Shown here: piece by piece, positions 20,216-33,238 of the stretch | Layout of the letters: each line of letters begins with the position of its first letter | Numbering within the stretch: the stretch's first letter is position 1 | Assembly: GCA_030015575.1 (NCBI GenBank) | Contig: JASDDO010000016.1 | Span: forward strand, 108,271,241 to 108,335,240 | Length of the DNA stretch: 64,000 nucleotides | Origin: Agapanthus africanus | Lineage: Eukaryota > Streptophyta > Magnoliopsida > Asparagales > Amaryllidaceae | Direction: 5' to 3' | Made by a program: the position numbers and the translations under genes | The notes under the pieces: generated by a model | Database searches by the model: none | Told to the model about the DNA's origin: nothing | Seen by the model: the letters and a program-made list of their open reading frames with translations, nothing else

Positions 20216-22433
20216 TGTCGGGTTACTAGGCACACTAAGGAGGCTCTACAAGGCATCAACCATGCCGGATTAAAAAATTTAGGTGCCTAACAACCCGAAG
20301 CAAGATCGTTAACTAGAGATTAGGCGAAACAAAAAGCAAGTAGATAACAATTATCACTAAGGGAAGGGACTACAAACTTTGTAGATCCGGTCCACCACTT
20401 CCAAAGCTCCATGACGACGTACCTTCGCTACGATCATCTAACTCCCGGACTCTCGGACGGCTCCTTGAGAAGTTGCAACGGGATCGCTTGAAGTCTTCGA
20501 TGCCGAAAATGATCTACGTCGAGGGAATACGGACTCAAGCTTCTACCTCACTAATCAAAGAATTAGTGAAGCAAACACCCTAAACTAAAGTGCAATTCTA
20601 GTAGAGGATGGTGAGATAGGAAATGGGTACTCTTTAGATTTCGATTTCTCACACTTAATCTTCACTTGATGATTTTCTAGCAAACTTTCTCTTTTCTTTA
20701 AGAAGAAAAAGAAGAAAAAGAATAAGAATAATATGATAAATAGAAAATCAGGTGAAGAGTTATCATAATGCAACCATGGGTGAGGTTAACTCATGTAGAG
20801 AGTAAACTAGGGTTTAGATAAATGGTTAGGTTAAGGATAAAACAAAATGGTAGACTTTTTCAAAGATGCATGAAGCATCATGAAGCTTCTTGCATAAAAC
20901 AAAGATAATCACCATTTTATTTTTGCCAAAAGTAAATAAATAAAATAAATAATTAACTTAAAACCTAACCATTAACCTAAACAAGGTTAAAAGCAAACAC
21001 ACACCCAAGTTTGCATGTATCATCAAACATGATACAATATAGTGCACAAAATATATCACATATACAACTTGTGCACATCAAGTGAGAAAATCAATCTTAA
21101 GTGAACCAATACTAGTTAATGTAAAGTAATATATCAAATATATAATTATACATTAAATCATTAACTCAACACTTGATTTAACGATCCGGTCATATCACAT
21201 ATAACCGACTAATATCAATGTATCGACTTATCGAATCAACACTTGATTCGATAACTAGGTTATATCGCATATAACCGATCGACACAAGCATCACGAGAAT
21301 TGAATGCGGTATCACATACTCGCATCATTCTCGGTCCCGCACATATCTCATTTGCGCTCCTATTTCGTTTTGCCTGAGCCAGTACAAACTCTATGTAGGA
21401 CTCTAAAGACTCGTCAATACGCCGGCAGTAGGTGATGAACATATCAAGCACCCACAAGCCGTCAGCGGTACTAGCTGGACGTAACGGCTACCCGGGTATT
21501 GAGCGATCAGAAGATCAGCAAGCAAGCCCTCTCCAACACCTGCAAAAAGCCTGACAGTGACACTACCGTACAGTCCGGTCTCCTCGTCTGATATGTCGCA
21601 TATCAAGTCTAGGGGTGGTAAACGTCAGACCCCAATAACCGATAAGTCATGCCGATGAGAGGCTTATAACAGGTCGAGAAACTACTGGTAACACTTATCA
21701 GTATATCTCTAAACCAGCCCTGGCTAGGGACTTCCCTGTTATGGCCAATCAAGCACAGCGCAACATCAACACCCAATACCGGGAGAGACGAAACCCCTCC
21801 TTTCGCTCATTGCCTCCATGTGACTCGGGACTGTACCCACAAACCACCGTTTTGCATGCCCTCTTGGACGTGGTAAGGTGGAAATCAAAGCACAGTGAGA
21901 ATCACACAAGTCTCTATGACGATCTCGGGTCTACAGACTACCCTGTACCAGTGTCACCAGAGAACTGCCATCTGACGTAAGGTATAATACCATCTGGGAG
22001 TTCTCGGCGAGTTCGTCCAGTGTACCCAGTCTCCACTGACCACCCGTATATCATCTCTGATGTCAAACACCAATGGATATGGAATCATCCATCGCCCATC
22101 TGTATGGGTCGAGAAGGTATACGCTAGTCTACTCTGGTATATCGATGCCCCGTCTCGATACACTCTCGACTAGGGACCTTGAAGGATGTACTTATGGACT
22201 ACCATGTCCCCACTAGTATGATCCGCATCATAGTCCAGGCAGTCAAGTACACATCCTAAGGGCTTTACCAACATGTAACAGAGAGACAATCAGTGTACAC
22301 GTTAAGGTAAAGAGTAACCAGATAGCATACTATCATGTCGAGCAAGAAAGTCCTCCCTATATATGTCCAAGCATCCACTGCAATATACAACACATGTATA
22401 GTAATGGCCTCTAGGGCATACATATAACTAACA
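20216..22433 (-). repeat. 5' LTR of Copia-2
   Basis: This 2218-bp LTR is the partner of 11944-14158. Its right end ACTAACA is followed by the target copy AAACC at 22434-22438. Confidence 0.92.
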
Positions 22434-22438
22434 AAACC

Positions 22439-23491
22439 AACTGCCAGCGTAGTGTCGAGCCTTTAGAGTCCCACACAGAGGGTTATTCGCCTTTGGGAAA
22501 AACAGAGTAGAGGTCGCATGGTTTTGCGACGGGGTTCGTTCACATCCGCGCACTTGTGCATGTTTGGTGTTCGGGCAGTTATTACTAGCGGGCTTTGGTT
22601 TAAGCCAGATCCTAGTATTTTTTTTGGGATTGGTTTTGTCTCAGTGTATTCGTGTTCCTCGGAACACGGATGTGGGTGTGTATGCATTGTTGACAGAGGC
22701 AGAGGATTCTCATTAGGGTTGTTGACTGTTGACTTTTTCCAAAACCCTAATGAGAATGAGAAATATGATTAATGGTATTAATTAAGGATAGTTGTACCAT
22801 GGTTAGGGTTGTTGACCATTTGACTTTGGTTGACCGGTTGACCTTTGTTGACATATTGACCATCATCATTTCATATGAAAGATGCTTCTTGATTCTTGCA
22901 GAATTCATTTAATATGAAATGATAATGGTCATTCCGAATGAACCATCACAATTTCTTTATTTATTGTTTTTAATTCATAATTCTCTCATATGAGAGTATG
23001 GTTGTAAAAGGCTAGCTCATTCTCTCTTGCTCTTTCTCTCTCATGTTCTTGAGCTCTCCCTCTTCCTCTCAAAGCTTTAATCTTTCATGTGTTCAAAATC
23101 AAAAGCTCTTGAAACAAAACCACAAAACATCTCTCTACTCTTTCTAGGGTTCTTTGTCTAGCTAACCAAGCACTCTAGTTACCTCTTCGTTGAGGTAGGA
23201 GCTCAAGGTAGAGGCCCTCAGGTGGATCTATCTTCGGCAAAGGGAAGACGACGAGGAGGAGCCGTCTACGCCACTACAAGGAGCAAGCAAGAAGGAGAAC
23301 CACAACAAGAAGTGAAGGAGTTCAAGATAGGTATAACCATTCTACATAGTAGCTAGAACTTGTAGTTAGTGTGTTAGTTTTTGTTTAGCAAAGATCCTTC
23401 ATGGATGGTCCATGTTACCTTGTGAGAAAATTTTGATTTTTACCTATTCCGCCTTCCCGAAAGAACCGGGGTGGGTAACGTGGACCTAACA
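22439..23491 (+). repeat. 3' LTR of Copia-1, second part
   Basis: This continues the LTR interrupted at 11943. The stretch around 22560-22690 matches, inverted, the LTR of Copia-4 (around 45475-45600), supporting the assignment. The LTR ends GGACCTAACA at 23491, and Copia-0 leader follows. Possible target copy GAAAT (23492-23496) has no visible partner because the 5' end is off the window. Confidence 0.75.
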
Positions 23492-24449
23492 GAAATATCT
23501 CACAACAAATATCTAAGTGCTAAGTGCTAGGTTAAATTATGGCATGGATTTGTTTAAAGTGTCATGGCCACTGAACATTGTTAACACTAAACAACCGCCG
23601 TGATAACTTGCACAAGTGTGTGTGACCTAAAACAAATAATAATTAAAAATTGATTAATCTAACTTAAATGCGAGAAAGCTATTTTGGTAAACCTTTTTTC
23701 CAAAAACCCGCATTATCGCTTAATTAACACAAATCGCATTCTACGGTGTTATAAATCTTTCGGCCAGGCCAATGTCGGTACTTTGAGGGAGATTCCCCGT
23801 GCTTTCGTACGGACCTAATTAAAATAAAGCTCATTTTCCCACGGGCGTAACTCCGTTAACACCTTTCTAGACACCTATTTGATCGGCTAATTATAATGTG
23901 TAGAACTCTCCCAGGAGTAACTCTTACTCTCAGTGGGTATCGGGATCCAACTATCTTATAGAAGATATGAAATCTCATTGCAAATTTCAACACTTGAAAT
24001 TCCCGATAATATTTTACCCCTGGTGACTTATGACCTTAACCATGGTCAACAAATCATAAGCACTAGTTAAGTTCTACCCGTCATTTCCTGATTAATTAGA
24101 CCCACCCAGATGACCCTTAACTGTGGTCAACAAAGTCATATGACTGTCCTAATTAATCACATCATATGCTGTGTAGGAAGACATCGCTAAGCTACCGCAC
24201 ACTACGCCTTAACTATGGTCAAAAAACGTAGCACGAATACTAAATACTCTACTTCCTAAAATGACGAAGAGTTACGACAGGTTTTTAAGAAAACCTTTTA
24301 CGTAATGAACATGATATCGTTGTAGAATCGAGTGATTTTGAAAAGGAGTGTTTTTGAGTCTTTTACTAGTTTTGCTAAAGAGGTCACTCCCGGTGAAGGG
24401 ATCTCGGCTCTTTCCTTATCGAATAAGGTGCAGGATATTTCACAAATAC
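23492..24449 (-). mobile_element. Copia-0: leader fragment of an older copia element
   Basis: This piece matches the leaders of Copia-2 and Copia-3 in minus orientation: GCCAGGCCAATGTCGGTAC near 23763, GGATCCAACTATC near 23943, three TTGACC...GGTTAA-type hairpins (about 24034, 24113, 24208) and one GGTCACTCCCGGTGAAGG block (about 24381). The first about 250 bp (23492-23740) match less clearly. It is bounded by the end of Copia-1 and the start of Copia-3, so both appear to have inserted into this element; the rest lies outside the window. Confidence 0.65.
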
Positions 24450-25442
24450 TGAAGGGTTTCCTACATCACCACTACAAGGGTTTAGAGGCAACACACATGC
24501 CATATTTAAAATTTACATGGTGCTAAAGAAACAATCTTAAGGATCATGCTAGAAAAATTAGGGCAACATAACTTTAACACAAACACAAGTAGAAAAAGCT
24601 AGGGTTTTGAGAGTACAACCTTTGTAGTTCCCTACGCTAGACTCCTTGGCTACTTGAGGGTTGGAAAAAGGTCCGCTTGAGATCCTCTAGGTCCACGACG
24701 ATCCACCCGGAGTCCTCTTTGTCCAAACTTGAAGCTTCACTAGATCAAGAGAAGAAATGGAAGTTAACACTCTACACTAATGGGCAAGACTAGTGCAGAA
24801 TGATGATGTGGTTTGTTTTCTCACTTCAAAATCCTAACTTGGTGACTCTTTTACTCACTTGAGGAAACTAGAGAGCAAGAGAGAAAGGAGGAAGAAGATG
24901 ATGGCTTATAAAACTCAAGATAATGATAAGCTTATCAATAAAATGAGAAAATGAAAATATATATATTTTCACTCTTTCATTCTCAACCATGGTTATAAAA
25001 TATCTAGATATTTTAGTTTGGAACAAAAATGACCATGGAAAATGAATCATGGTTAGTCCAAGGGGTTAGTGCAAGAATAAAATATTAAACCATGGAACAA
25101 TTTCCATTTTCATTTTCCTTTTCTAAAAAATAATATCCATGTATTTTATAAAGGGTGTGAGTCTTATATTGCCATCATCCACTATATCAACAACCATGAT
25201 AGAATGATGTATGAATGTATGTGTGCATGCACATCCATATGTGCATGAATAAGAATGAATGCATACATGCATGCATACAACAAAAGACAAGAAAGGATTT
25301 CAAGTGAGAAATTAATGGTCAGTGATAAATCAACACTTGATTTAGCAACCCGGTCATATCACATACGACCCGACCAAAAGCAAACCGCCCGATTAATATA
25401 CGGTATCTCATACACTCATTTTAACCGGGTCCACGCGCATAT
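24450..25442 (-). repeat. 3' LTR of Copia-3, first part
   Basis: The LTR starts TGAAGGGTTTCC on the plus strand, matching the solo LTR at 58077 (TGAAGGGTTAGC). It is cut by GP2 at 25442, target CATAT (25438-25442). With the part at 33681-34796 it totals 2109 bp. Confidence 0.85.
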
Positions 25443-26902
25443 TGATTGATACGAAAAAGTGTGTTTGTAGTTTAACCGCAATCAGAACTGTGTCGCGCGT
25501 AGCTAGACAGAGGTGAGTACGGGTCGTCCTCAGGGAAACGTTGAATCTTTTACTCTTACTTTAGATGTGTTGAAAAAGAGAGGAGGAAATAAGAATTTTG
25601 TGAAAAGTTTCTAGATCTACGTTAAGCAAGAATGCAAAAATATAGATCTAGATTATTTTAGAGATGTAGATAATATAATAGAAGGGCTTGTAGGGTTCGT
25701 TAGGATTTATTAGTCATGGACGATTAATTAAAAGTTACCCTTTTTATCCTTTAATAGATTTATAACTAGAACGACGGTGATGCGTGCAGATTAGGGTTTC
25801 TGGAGGGAAAATGAATCCCACTCTTAACCCTTATCTCGACACGGAACTCCGTTCTTATCTAGCCTTTACCAAAATAATCATTAATCTAATCTCTAATCGC
25901 GGTCGGAACTAGCAAAGAATTGCTAGCACGCCCGATTAGGATGTTAATGATTCTTTTAATAAAGTTCATAAACTTTATAGGACTTAAAAAGGGTTTAGGG
26001 ATCTTTATCGTCCATTAGCCTACCATAATCCTACGAACCCTAACAAGAGGAGAATTACTCGCGCATGTTGGGAGAAGAAGATGAAAAGACAGAGAGGGAA
26101 AACATAATGTAAAATGCAAAAGAATTAAATAAAATAACTACCTTTATTAATCAACTTGAACAATCTACACTTTATTCCGTAGAAAATGATTACAAACTAG
26201 TTGCTTCTCGATCTTTCCTAAGGAGGTAGACGAACAGGTTATGATCAGCCTGGATGCGTGAGCGTCTTGGACTTCGTGATCTCTTCGGCTTGATAAATTT
26301 TCCAAGAGGCTCTCGGTGCCTTTTTATAGTGCAAAGCCAGAATCATTTGCTTTCATATTAGGTAAAATGTAGAAAAAATTTATCCCACAAAATTTCAGAA
26401 CGCAATCTTGTAATATTGCCGCGGATCCGCGGCCTAAGTGGGGGTATGGCCGTGGATCCGCGGCCATTCAATCATATCCCTTCATCATTTTTCAGGAGCT
26501 GTGTTCTTGTAACATGTGGGCTCCTCTGGAATCTTCAGAATTTGGAAATCTTGTCGTGGTTGCTGCCAGACTTGGTCCCTAAGTTTTGATTCTTAATTAG
26601 GCAAGTTTTCTGCAACAACTTGATTTTCTTGATTCTAGTCTTTAAAAAATTCTGCACACTTGGAAAAATTCTGCACAACAACTCAAATAATATTTAGTAG
26701 ACTTAGTTCTACTAGGATTAGGTCAATGAATTTATTTGCATACATTTTCCTACCAAATGCTAATTAAAATATATTAACACATGGAAAATAGTGTTTTTAC
26801 ACATAAACCCTTATATGTATAATATATTATAATAAAGTCCTTTTTTAATATGAAAATGGTAGGAAAAATGTAATACAAATGTGCAGTTTTATCAACTGAA
26901 CA
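25443..26902 (-). repeat. 3' LTR of GP2
   Basis: The plus-strand reading is TGATTGATACG...CTGAACA. It closely matches 32217-33675. It contains a TATA box (minus, about 26319-26330) and the palindrome pair at 26418-26465, in which one copy has a C-to-T change. Confidence 0.92.
26418..26465 (-). promoter_or_regulatory. Paired GC palindromes, GP2 3' LTR copy
   Basis: GCCGCGGATCCGCGGC (26418-26433) and GGCCGTGGATCCGCGGCC (26448-26465) form a pair upstream of the TATA box. The second carries a CpG-to-TpG change relative to the 5' LTR copy. Confidence 0.65.
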
Positions 26903-28323
26903 AATACCCTCAAACTTATCGTTGATTGTCCCGAGCAAACTAGTTTATTCAAGAGGAGAAAAAGAAAGGAGAAAACTAAGCACACTTTCGTAGGCAGACA
27001 CGACTGCACTGAGCACGTGCAACAAGCCGTTAAACCTCTAGGTGTCCCTAGTAGGAGGAGTATTGTCTCCTGAGGGTTTTCAGCGGATTACACCAACAAA
27101 ATCCTATAACAAAAGAGAGATGGTGAAATTTACATATAAAGATAAGAACCATAAAAGAAAGACTTTGAAAATAAGAGTTTCCAACTACACTAGCTTTTCA
27201 GTTGTCATGAGCCCTATCTTAATAGTCATGAAAAAATGTCAGAAATCATATTATCCCTCAATAAAACATCGTCTTTATTCTTCATTCCTTCCTTTCGTCC
27301 AAACATTGATCATATAACCCTACGTGTGTGTAATGAACATCCCTACACTCAGAGAATTCAATTCAAGCTATCATACTCTTGTCCATCTACCTCAGTATTT
27401 TTTTTACTTGATGAATATTTAGATTTGCTCACACATTTTCATGCGACCGTTAATACTTTTTGAGGTACTAACCGACCGATTACTCATGTGCTTGCTGATT
27501 AGGTGATAATATTTTCCTCGTCTTGCACCACCTAAGGCTTAGTAGTGACTCCCAGACCAGTTGGCCTTAGGGCACTAGGTGAAGAGGCACCCTCGCTATA
27601 TTTTTTTATTGCTGCCTTAGCGATAACAAAACCAGTGTTCATTTTTTTCTTTTCACCATTTTTATATTTTCTTCATTTTTTTATTTTCTTCATACTTTGG
27701 CTTTTAGACAAGAGCATTTCAAGGTATCCTCTACTATCCCGAGTTTCAAGACGTGTGTAAGTGCTATAGTAGGGTATCAACGTTCAAAATGTTTGGCTTC
27801 CAGAATAGAAACTATTTTTCAGACTTATTTTTATCCTCAGATTAGTGACTTCCTTCATCTTACTAACCCTTGTGACAACAGCTCATAACTACTTATTACT
27901 AGTTCGTTTAAGAAAACTTCTAATTTTCTTGGTTTTCTTAAACTATTCTTATCTTTTGGATGTAATTTTTCACTTTCTAACCTTTCGTTATAAAAGAAAT
28001 TTTTTTAAATTTTTTTTTTTGAAAATGTTGTGCTTATGCAAAGTATAATGCAAATTGATGCGTAAATAAGCACAAACCTCCCCCAAACCTGTTTACAGCA
28101 GTGTCCTCACTGATGTCATCCGTTAAGCTCAAAACCTATAGACTTGGGAGGAAATTATTAATGGGGGCAAGAATATATGAAAGTGAAAATCCTCCCCCAA
28201 ACTTATTTTTGTCTCACAATATTGTAAAAATCATTTTCTTTTAAGAGCCCAAAATATACCCCCCAAACTTGAGTTAAACAATTTTAATCATTTAAAATCA
28301 CACGAGGGGGTCAAGGTTATTGG
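26903..28323 (-). other. 3' noncoding region of GP2
   Basis: This 1421-bp stretch has no pol domain and matches that of GP1. The LTR-proximal polypurine tract is inverted at 26906-26918. Three further tracts lie at 28077-28090, 28191-28204 and 28258-28270, close to the Gag-protease stop. The block at about 27470-27620 is strongly similar to GP1 3290-3430. Confidence 0.7.
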
Positions 28324-31258
28324 TCAATGCGAAGCTTTGCAAAGACCGAAGGTCAACACCAACCATTCAAAAATTTTATCAATGAAGTACCAAGGTTGGT
28401 GGAAGAACATGTCACCTTTCGACAAGAAGAAGTGGGGAGGTGATAAGAGGTGTAATGGAAAAGGATTGCGTCTCAATTTGGAGAGACGACACAGTGATAG
28501 TAATGATGGATTACTCGCATTATCATGATTGTCCAAAAGAAGGGGTGGAGGTCCAATTTCTTCATCTTGGAGTTGATTTATCTCAACACCCGTATCTTTT
28601 AAAAATGCGAGTTCATCAGCGAAAATTTCCTCAAAGAATTCGTCTATACCCCGAAGAATAATGTCATCAGAAAAAATGTGGTGATAGTCAGACTCTATAA
28701 AAAGTTCCTCATCAGCGTTAGATGTTAACCTGGAAGAATACATGGTTGGGTCAAACAACAACATATGAAAAGAGTCAGTATCATGAGGTTGATCAAATTC
28801 GCTGCTGTCGACATCCATTAATTCGACAGAACACACATGAGCATAGGGTTCGGAGGGTTCGCTACCCAACTTGTAAATGTTAAGCTCAATTGACTTCTTT
28901 CCAAAGGATAGGGTCATAGAGCCGTTTCTACAATTGATTACTGCGTTGGAAGTGGCCAAAAAGGGTCGACCGAGTATCACCGGGATTTGATTGAGTGGGT
29001 TTTCCACAGGTTGTGTATCTATAACGATAAAGTCCACAGGGAATATGAATTCCCCGACTTTGGTTAACACATCCTCTAGCTCACTCCTAGGTTGGGTGAT
29101 AGATCGATCGGCCATCTGAAGAGTGCAATGCGCAGGTTTTAACTCTCCGATCCCTAATTGCTCATAAACAGAATACGGAAGCAAGTTAACACTAGCACCT
29201 AAATCAAGTAGAGCACGATTGATATTTTTACCCCCAATAGAAATTGAAATTGTATGACTTCCGGGGTCCTTTCATTTCTTGGGTAGTTGTTGTGTAAAAG
29301 TTGTGCTCACATTGTCGCAAGGAAAACTTTTTTAGGTACTTGAACTTTTCTCTTCCTAGTGCACAAGTCCTTTAGGATTTTCGCATATGACGGAACTTGT
29401 TGAATAGCATCTAGGAGAGGAATGTTTATGTTAACTTGCTTAAAAATTTCCACAATCTTCTCCATTTGTGGACTTGGTCTGTTGCCTCTTAACCTGTTTG
29501 GATAAGGTGCTTGATCAATAAGTTTTGGGTCCAACGTTTGTGGAGAAGACTGTGGGGACGGATTCGATCCCAAAACTGGAGTGGGAATCGACTTAGATAG
29601 ATTTGGCGAAATGGGCGAAGGGTTCGAGCCTTGGGGAAAACGGAGAATAGGCTCGGGTGAAGGTGGAAGACTAGACGAATTAGGGGAAGAAGAAGAAGCT
29701 GGGGTATCATTGGTGTCACTATCATCACATTGCTCACCCACTCGGTTATTCAGCACTTTTCCCGATCTCAACATGGTAACAGCACTCACATTATAACTTT
29801 GTGAGTGGCCAGGATTAGGTATGGGTTGAGATACGAGTTTCCCTTTCTCTCTCGCACTCATTGCGGCATTTAACTGTGCGATTTGGTTTTCTATTGATTT
29901 AATACTCTCACCATGGGAGGAGGAGTTTTTCGTTAGGGTATCAATAGAAGACTTCATCTCAGCCGACAATTGCATGGATTGTTTCATGAACATATCCAAA
30001 GTTTGTGCAAGTGAGTTGTCAGTACCGGCCACTTGTGGTGTAGAAATGTTGGCCGGATTTTGGAAATTCTGTGACTGAAAGGGGGGCTGATTCTGTGGTT
30101 GTGGTTGCTGTGGAGGAGGTCTTTGATAATTTCTTTGTTGGTTTTGACTCCAAGCAAAAGTAGGATGATTTCTCCATCCTTGATTGTACGTGGAAGAATA
30201 AGGATCGTTTCTAGGTCGCTGCTGAAAAGCAGCATTAGCTTGAAACGATGCATTCATAGGACATTCTTCCGTTAAGTGTGAAGGATCCGAACAGCAACCA
30301 CAGACGGTCTTAGGAAGCGTGACCTGATTTAGGGAGAATGATGAGAATTTGTTCTCAATAGCGTCGAGTTTCTTCTGTATCGCTGCCATTTCGGTTTTTA
30401 CTGCGATGGGAACATCGAGCTGGTGAATACTTCCCTTAGAAGTAGGTGGTCTTACGCTTTCCCACTGCAAAGTGTGTTCAGCGAGGTCTTCCAGATACTT
30501 CCAAGCTTCACCGTCATCTTTAGACATGAAATTGCATTGACACATTGTTTCAAGCATCTGCTTTGTCGCTGGATTAATGCCCTCATATATAATCCGACAT
30601 ATATCCCATCTATTGATTCCATGATGAGGACATTGGACAAGCAGATCTTTGAAACATTCAAAGCACTTCCAAAATGGTTCATTGAGAAGCTGGGTGAACT
30701 GGTTGATCTCGCTCCTAACACGTGCAGTCTTATGGTTTGGGTAAAACTTCTTAAGAAATGCTGTGACGAATTCTCCCAATTAGTGATAGAGTGTGCGGCA
30801 GTATTGTAAAGCCATTTTTCTGCCAAGTCGCACAGTGTGAATGGGAGAACACGTAAGCGCATAGCATCTAAAGTCAATTGTGAAGTACCCATCATTGCGC
30901 ATACGTTATCGAATTTGGTGATGAAAACGTACGCATCTTCCGACTCAAGCCCGTGAAATTTGGGCAGCAGATTGATGTGGTGGGGTTTAATTTCGAAATT
31001 ATCCCCATTAGGTGGTGGAAGAGATAGACAAGTAGGAAGAGGACCACGGATAGGATAGCATCTCTCTTGGAGAGAGATGCGCGGTGGATTCTGCGCACCT
31101 TCGGGCGGTGGCAGCGTGGTGTTATAATTTGATGGAGAGTCGTCCATCTCGGTCGTGGTGTGTGGTGGGGGAAAAGAGGATGAAGAAGTACCGACTTCGG
31201 CGTCGATAGCAGGAACGCGGACAAGACGGGTCCTAGGATCCCGTGTCCAGCCGAGCAT
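28324..31258 (-). pseudogene. Gag-protease gene of GP2, frameshifted
   Basis: It starts with ATG at 31256-31258 (MLGWTRDPRTRLV). The Gag N-terminal and core region includes FEIKPHHINLLPKFHG, then one base is missing near 30773-30776 relative to GP1 and the frame moves. The second frame (to 29307) covers the rest of Gag core, the zinc knuckle CGCCSDPSHLTEEC and the P/Q-rich linker. Near 29300 it shifts again and a TGA follows where GP1 has an arginine codon. The protease (DLGAS, then LPYSVYEQLGIGELKP and VILGRPFLATSNAVINC) and the C-terminal tail are open to 28324. Total length fits about 970 codons. Confidence 0.85.
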
Positions 31259-32196
31259 GCACTAAGCGGGTTTAGTGCAAGTAGCAGCGTGTATGTGATT
31301 TAAAATTGGCTTGTTTTGAAAAAGTGGGACTCAAGACAAATCACCCTAAGATGCACAAGCAACCCTAGAACTAAGGTCACCTAGGTCCGGTCTCTAGACC
31401 GCTCCTAGACTTCCGATGGACAAGCTGCAGGATCAATCCTCTACCGCCTCCGTACTACCCTTGTAGCCAGGTAAGTGCCAGGTAAGTGGGAAGGAACCAC
31501 AGTAGTGGGCCTAATTAAAAACCACTAGCTTTTGACACACTTGCCTAGGCATTACAAAAATAATACGGATAAACGATAGATTACCCACGACCTTCCTCTG
31601 TCCTTATTGAGCGCGACAGTCCTTAGAGTCTGGTCTAGATATTTTTTAAATTAATGAAGGGTTGATCTATATCCTCGGTTTGTGATTTGTGGGGCTTAGG
31701 AAGGGTGATGAAATCCCCACCTAATCTGGATTTGGTCTTTTCCCCTTAAAGTCCGTATTAAAATATGCAAAACAAAACCAATCACAAAACTTTTGCAAAA
31801 TGATTTTTGAGCGGCGCGATTTTGCAAAGAATCCTGCAGAAGATAGATTTTATTGGATTTAAGAGGAGAGAGAAGGAGTTGAGAATCTTACCAGAGAGTT
31901 CTGTAGCCCTAATCCCTCTAAACCGCCGCGTTTCCGCCGCAGGAAGTACCCTTGTGCCGCGGTTCCACCGCGATGTGGAAGGATCAGTTGATGAAAATTT
32001 TTCTCAAGCCCTCTGTGCTCCTCTGGATCTCGATGAATGTCTCTGTCTTCTGTTTTCCTCAATTCTGTGACTCCAGATCTCCTTGCAAAAATTCACGCAC
32101 AAATCGTTAAATATGCAATTTGCAGTTTTGTGTTAATAATGATATAAATCGTCTAAGAATTCAACACAAATAGTAAAATAAAAAATTACGCACGTA
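31259..32196 (-). other. Leader of GP2
   Basis: This is noncoding sequence between primer site and Gag start. It contains a diverged palindrome pair at 31925-31972. I see no coding frame of interest. Confidence 0.65.
31925..31972 (-). promoter_or_regulatory. Paired GC palindromes in GP2 leader (diverged)
   Basis: GCCGCGTTTCCGCCGC (31925-31940) and GCCGCGGTTCCACCGC (31956-31971) have the same spacing as the LTR pairs but several mismatches. They lie about 240-290 nt after the primer site, a position comparable to the copia leader pairs. Confidence 0.55.
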
Positions 32197-32214
32197 TCCC
32201 CGGCAACGGCGCCA
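32197..32214 (-). other. Primer-binding site of GP2 (tRNA-Asp)
   Basis: In element sense TGGCGCCGTTGCCGGGGA starts 2 nt after the 5' LTR. It complements the 3' end of plant tRNA-Asp(GUC) including CCA, the primer used by Athila/Tat elements. Confidence 0.88.
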
Positions 32215-33091
32215 TTTAATTGATACGAAAAAGTGTGTTTGTTGTTTAACCGCAATCAGAACGGTGTCGCGCGTAGCTAGACCGAGGTGAGTACGGGTCG
32301 TCCTAAGGGAAACGTTGAATCTTTTACTCTTACTTTAGATTTGTTGAAAAAGAGAGGAGGAAATAAGAATTTTGTGAAAAGTTTCTAGATCTACGTTAAG
32401 CAAGAATGCAAAAATATAGAACTAGATTATTTTAGAGATGTAGATAATATAATAGAAGGGCTTGTAGGGTTCGTTAGGATTTAGTAGTCATGGACGATTA
32501 ATTAAAAGTTACCCTTTTTATCCTTTAATAGATTTATAACTAGAACGACGGTGATGCGTGTAGATTAGGGTTTCTGGAGGGAAAAGGAATCCCACTCTTA
32601 ACCCTTATCTCGACACGGAACTCCGTTTATATCTAGCCTTTACCAAAATAATCATTAATCTAATCTCTTATCGCGGTCGGAACTAGCAAAGAATTGCTAG
32701 CACGTCCGGTTAGGATGTTAAAGATTCTTTTGACAAAGTTCATAAACTTTATAGGACTTAAAAAGGGTTTAGGGATCTTTATCGTCCATTAGCCTACCCT
32801 AATCCTACGAACCCTAACAAGCGGAGAATTACTCGCGCATGTTGGGAGAAGAAGATGAAAAGACAGAGAGGGAAAATATAATGTAAATGCAAAAGAATTA
32901 AATAAAATAACTACCTTTATTAATCAACTTGAACAATCTACACTTTATTCCGTAGAAAATGATTACAAACTAGTTGCTTCTCGAACTTTCCTAAGGAGGT
33001 AGACGGACAGTTGATGATCAGCCTGGATGCGTGAGCGTCTTGGACTTCGTGATCTCTTCGGCTTGATAAATTTTCCAAGAGGCTCTCGGTG

Positions 33092-33102
33092 CCTTTTTAT
33101 AG
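33092..33102 (-). promoter_or_regulatory. TATA box in GP2 5' LTR
   Basis: The minus strand reads CTATAAAAAGG, a good TATA box, about 575 bp into the LTR in element sense. The other LTR has the same motif at about 26319-26330. Confidence 0.6.
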
Positions 33103-33190
33103 CGCAAAGCCAGAATCATTTGCTTTCATATTAGGTAAAATGTAGAAAAGATTTATCCCATAAAATTTCAGAACGCAATCTTGTAATATT

Positions 33191-33238
33191 GCCGCGGATC
33201 CGCGGCCTAAGGGGGGGTATGGCCGCGGATCCGCGGCC
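33191..33238 (-). promoter_or_regulatory. Paired GC palindromes, GP2 5' LTR copy
   Basis: GCCGCGGATCCGCGGC (33191-33206) and GGCCGCGGATCCGCGGCC (33221-33238) are perfect palindromes 30 bp apart, about 90-140 bp upstream of the TATA box in sense. The spacer CTAAGGGGGGGTAT closely resembles those of the Copia-3 and Copia-4 leader pairs. Confidence 0.75.

Larger units (their letters stand above)
11944..22433 (-). mobile_element. Copia-2: complete gag-less Angela-like element, TSD AAACC
   Basis: This complete minus-strand Ty1-copia element has LTRs at 11944-14158 and 20216-22433 and a 5-bp target duplication AAACC (11939-11943 and 22434-22438). It is inserted in the 3' LTR of Copia-1. Between the LTRs lie heavily decayed RNase H/RT/integrase/protease sequence and a leader of about 3 kb. 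It has the same gag deletion as Copia-1 and Copia-4. Confidence 0.93.
5827..23491 (+). mobile_element. Copia-1: Angela/BARE-like Ty1-copia element, gag-less, interrupted
   Basis: This plus-strand Ty1-copia element is present from mid-leader to the end of its 3' LTR. Its pieces are leader (5827 to about 7545), protease/integrase/RT/RNase H remnants (7554-10860), polypurine tract (10921-10930) and 3' LTR (10932-11943 continuing at 22439-23491). GP1 interrupts the leader and Copia-2 interrupts the LTR. The start TGTTGGATATGTATGCCC and the RT/RNase H sequence are those of the Angela/BARE lineage. The 5' LTR and primer site lie left of the window. All coding parts carry stops or frameshifts and no gag is present. 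Confidence 0.88.

Noticed and set aside
22439-24449. Possible host gene exon between elements
   Set aside because: 22439-23491 matches copia LTR and 23740-24449 matches copia leader. The remaining about 250 bp show no coding frame or splice-bounded exon.
32197-32214. tRNA-Asp gene fragment
   Set aside because: The match is limited to the 18-nt 3' end adjacent to an LTR, which is a primer-binding site, not a tRNA gene.
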